Origin: Eriocheir sinensis
Lineage: Eukaryota; Arthropoda; Malacostraca; Decapoda; Varunidae
DNA: 64,000 nt
Direction of reading: 5' to 3'
Assembly: GCF_024679095.1 (NCBI RefSeq)
Contig: NW_026111837.1
Span: 232,001-296,000, forward strand
Below the pieces are notes generated by a model, which did not search any database, was not told where the DNA came from, and was given only the letters and a program-made list of their open reading frames with translations. The position numbers and the translations under genes were made by a program. Positions within the stretch are counted from its first letter, which is position 1, and the number at the start of each line of letters is the position of its first letter. Positions 62,094 to 64,000 of this stretch are shown here, one piece after another.

Positions 62094-62402
62094 CCAAGGC
62101 CTGATCATGTGCTAGACTCATGATATGTGTTCACCACGGCCTGATCATGTGCTAGATTCGTAATATGTAATCACCACGGCCTGATCATGTGCTGGACTCG
62201 TGGTATGAGTTAACCACGACCTGATCATGTGCTGGACTCGTGATATGTGTTCACTACTGCCCGATCATGTGCTAGACTCGTTGTATAAGTTCACCACGGC
62301 CAGATCATGTGCTAGACTCGTGTAAGAAGTTCACCATGGCCTGATCATGTGCTTGACTCGTGATATGGATTAACCATGGCCCGATCATGTCCTAGACTCG
62401 GA
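62094..62402 (-). repeat. 40-bp satellite array R3, inverted, about 7.7 units
   Basis: This is the unit-for-unit inverse counterpart of 44085-44390, including a GTAAGAAGTTCACC unit and a CTTGACTCG unit, with one additional unit related to array S4 and S6 starts. Confidence 0.92.
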
Positions 62403-62579
62403 ATGTGTATGAGTTGTGTTGTAATTCATTGCATTGTGCTAGATTTCATTGTTTTGTATTCCATATGATTATAATGACTTCCTTTTCATTGTTATCTGTT
62501 CCATTTTATTGTTTTGTGTGGAATTTCATCGAACTCTATTCGACTTCATTGTATGGTGATGCATTCCATTGTTCAAATT
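62403..62579 (-). repeat. A-rich T module, copy 5 (inverted)
   Basis: This is the inverse of the T modules at 34774 and 43904. On the plus strand it reads as T-rich GTTGTGTTGTAATTCATTGC and related repeats. The 62-codon open frame it yields is seen in other copies on the opposite strand only because the DNA is duplicated. Confidence 0.85.
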
Positions 62580-63721
62580 GCCCGGAGCGTTGATTTGAGG
62601 CTTCCTCATCATTTTCGACATAAGATGAAGTGCCTCTTCGAATCAAAATGCTTAAATGTAAAGAAATGGCATCATTTTATTATTTAATATAAAAATAGCC
62701 TAATAAAATCCATGGTAAAATGACAATAACTCCATTTGCGTTCGTCGTAAGGCAATTCTGAGGGTACCATTCGATTCGGGGGGCGTTTCTGCATGGCGTA
62801 GGTGCTCTTTTCAAAGTTCAGACCAAATACTTAGCGAGAAAATTCAACTTTTCTTGTTTCTCGCTGAGTGGACCATACCCCTAACACTGTTAATTTTGCC
62901 CGGAGCGTTGATTTCAGGCCATGAACGGCTTCCTCATCCTTTTCTACATAAGGTGAAATGCCTCTGAGGAATAAAACTAGGAATATAAGCGGATTTTTTT
63001 CTGTAAATCAAAAAAATCATCGAAGATTCCAAACAGTTATTTGCAAATATATCCGCTAGTTTCTATCTTAGAGCAATTCTAAGGGTACCATTCGATTCGG
63101 GGGACGTTTCTGCATGGCGTAGGTGCTCTTTTCAGAGTTCAGACCAAATACTTAGCGAGAAAATTCTATATTTCTTGTCTCCCGCAAAGGGGACCATACC
63201 CCTAACACCGTTAATTTTGCCCGGAGCGTTGATTTCAGGCCATGAACGGCTTCCTCATCCTTTTCTACATAAAGTGAAATGCCTCTGAGGAATAAAAAAA
63301 GGAGTAACAGTTTTTTTTTTTCTGTAAATCAAAAAAATCATCGAAGATTCCAAACAGTTATTTGCAAATATATCCGCTAGTTTTTATCTTAGAGCAATTC
63401 TGAGTGTACCATCCGATTCGTCGGAGTTTTCTGCATCGATTAGGCACCCTTTGCAAAGTTCAGAGTAAAAAGTAAGCGAGAAATATAACTTTTTCCATTC
63501 ATGTCGACACAGCACCCAACCTTATGAATTGCTGTTCCCTTAACTTAACCTAACTCGATTTCACGCGTTAGGTTAGAGTAAGAAAACAGCAATTCATAAG
63601 GTTGGGTGTTGCATGATGATTCAAAAGAAGAAGAGGAAGAAGACCCTGATCCGCGATGCAGTGGTTACTGTGCACAGCACCGTTATAAGGCCTCAAGAAG
63701 AGGAAGAAGATCTACATACTA
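62580..63721 (-). repeat. Hairpin block C15, inverted, with about three monomers
   Basis: Three monomers carry GGGGACCATACCCC-type marks near 62870 and 63190 and a repeated TTCCTCATCCTTTTCTACAT. The hairpin (63507-63614) and the connector follow. Confidence 0.87.
63507..63614 (-). repeat. 108-nt hairpin, copy 15 (inverted)
   Basis: This is a full-length class copy. The loop-proximal arms read AACTCG and GCGTTAGGTTAGAG, and the outermost bases on the right are mutated. Confidence 0.9.
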
Positions 63722-64000
63722 GAATTCGGAAATAGGTCATATGGGGTGTCGAGTAGGGGGTTAATGTGGTCAGTAAATTGCGTGGTGATAATTAGAGGGG
63801 ACGGGGGTTAATAATAAAGGGGGGGGGGGGTTAGTGAGAGAAGGTGGAATTCGTAATTAGGTCATATTCGGTTACGAACAAGGGGTAAATGGGGTCAGTA
63901 AATTCTGTGCTGATAATTAAAAGGGGCGGGGGTTAACGGTAATAGGGGGGGGCTAATGGGAGTACGTGAAACTCGAAAATAGGTCATGTGAGGTGTCGAA
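63722..64000 (-). repeat. C-rich array A8, inverted, cut by window end
   Basis: A little over two units of the roughly 122-bp family are present. A run of 12 G lies near 63819-63830. The array continues beyond the window. Confidence 0.88.

Noticed and set aside
30039..62593. Recurrent 60-62-codon frames in the T modules (start MYELCC or MLQFIALCW)
   Set aside because: They recur only because the T module is duplicated. Two overlapping frames are kept equally, and no known family or change pattern of a protein is visible.

Overview
The window is a gene-poor, almost wholly repetitive block of a eukaryotic genome. I find no intact protein-coding gene and recognise no tRNA, rRNA or CRISPR array. 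The likely host is an arthropod, with a decapod crustacean as my best guess. The basis is a CR1-clade LINE, abundant micro- and minisatellites, and TTAGG-like (arthropod telomere type) heptamers inside a recurrent hairpin. This host call is inference, not proof.

Region 1 (1-21597) is one uninterrupted satellite of 10-bp units. It has two main unit types differing at two positions (AATAAAAGAG and AATACAACAG), plus an 11-bp variant (AATACAAATAG) and a T-ended variant (AATAAAAGAT). Large parts are organised as a 30-bp trimer. The huge hydrophobic minus-strand reading frames here are stop-free shadows of the repeat, not genes.

Region 2 (21598 to the window end) is built from a small set of modules. 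S is a 40-bp tandem repeat. A is a C-rich tandem repeat of about 122 bp. C is a block holding a 108-nt perfect-length hairpin (51-nt stem, 6-nt loop) followed by one or more monomers of about 320 bp. G is a GGA/TCC polypurine tract. T is an A-rich block of about 175 bp. In hairpin orientation they obey a simple grammar: A is followed by C; C by A, by T-S or by G-S; S by C or A. All modules left of about 45.8 kb point one way and all modules right of about 51.3 kb point the other way, so the region is a very large inverted arrangement.

Region 3 (45830-51283) is the centre of that arrangement. Two decayed CR1-like LINE fragments lie head to head, each with its 3' end at a G tract. The longer, minus-strand fragment is split by a 1581-bp DNA element with 19-bp perfect terminal inverted repeats and a TTAA target duplication (Kolobok/T2-like, or piggyBac-like). 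That element keeps only a short open frame resembling the start of a transposase-type protein.

A 1.7-kb island at 26549-28266 interrupts one C block. It holds less repetitive sequence, a 30-bp minisatellite, microsatellites and one candidate captured exon. Nothing here works together as an operon or pathway. The interest lies in genome architecture, the conserved hairpin and the nested mobile elements.
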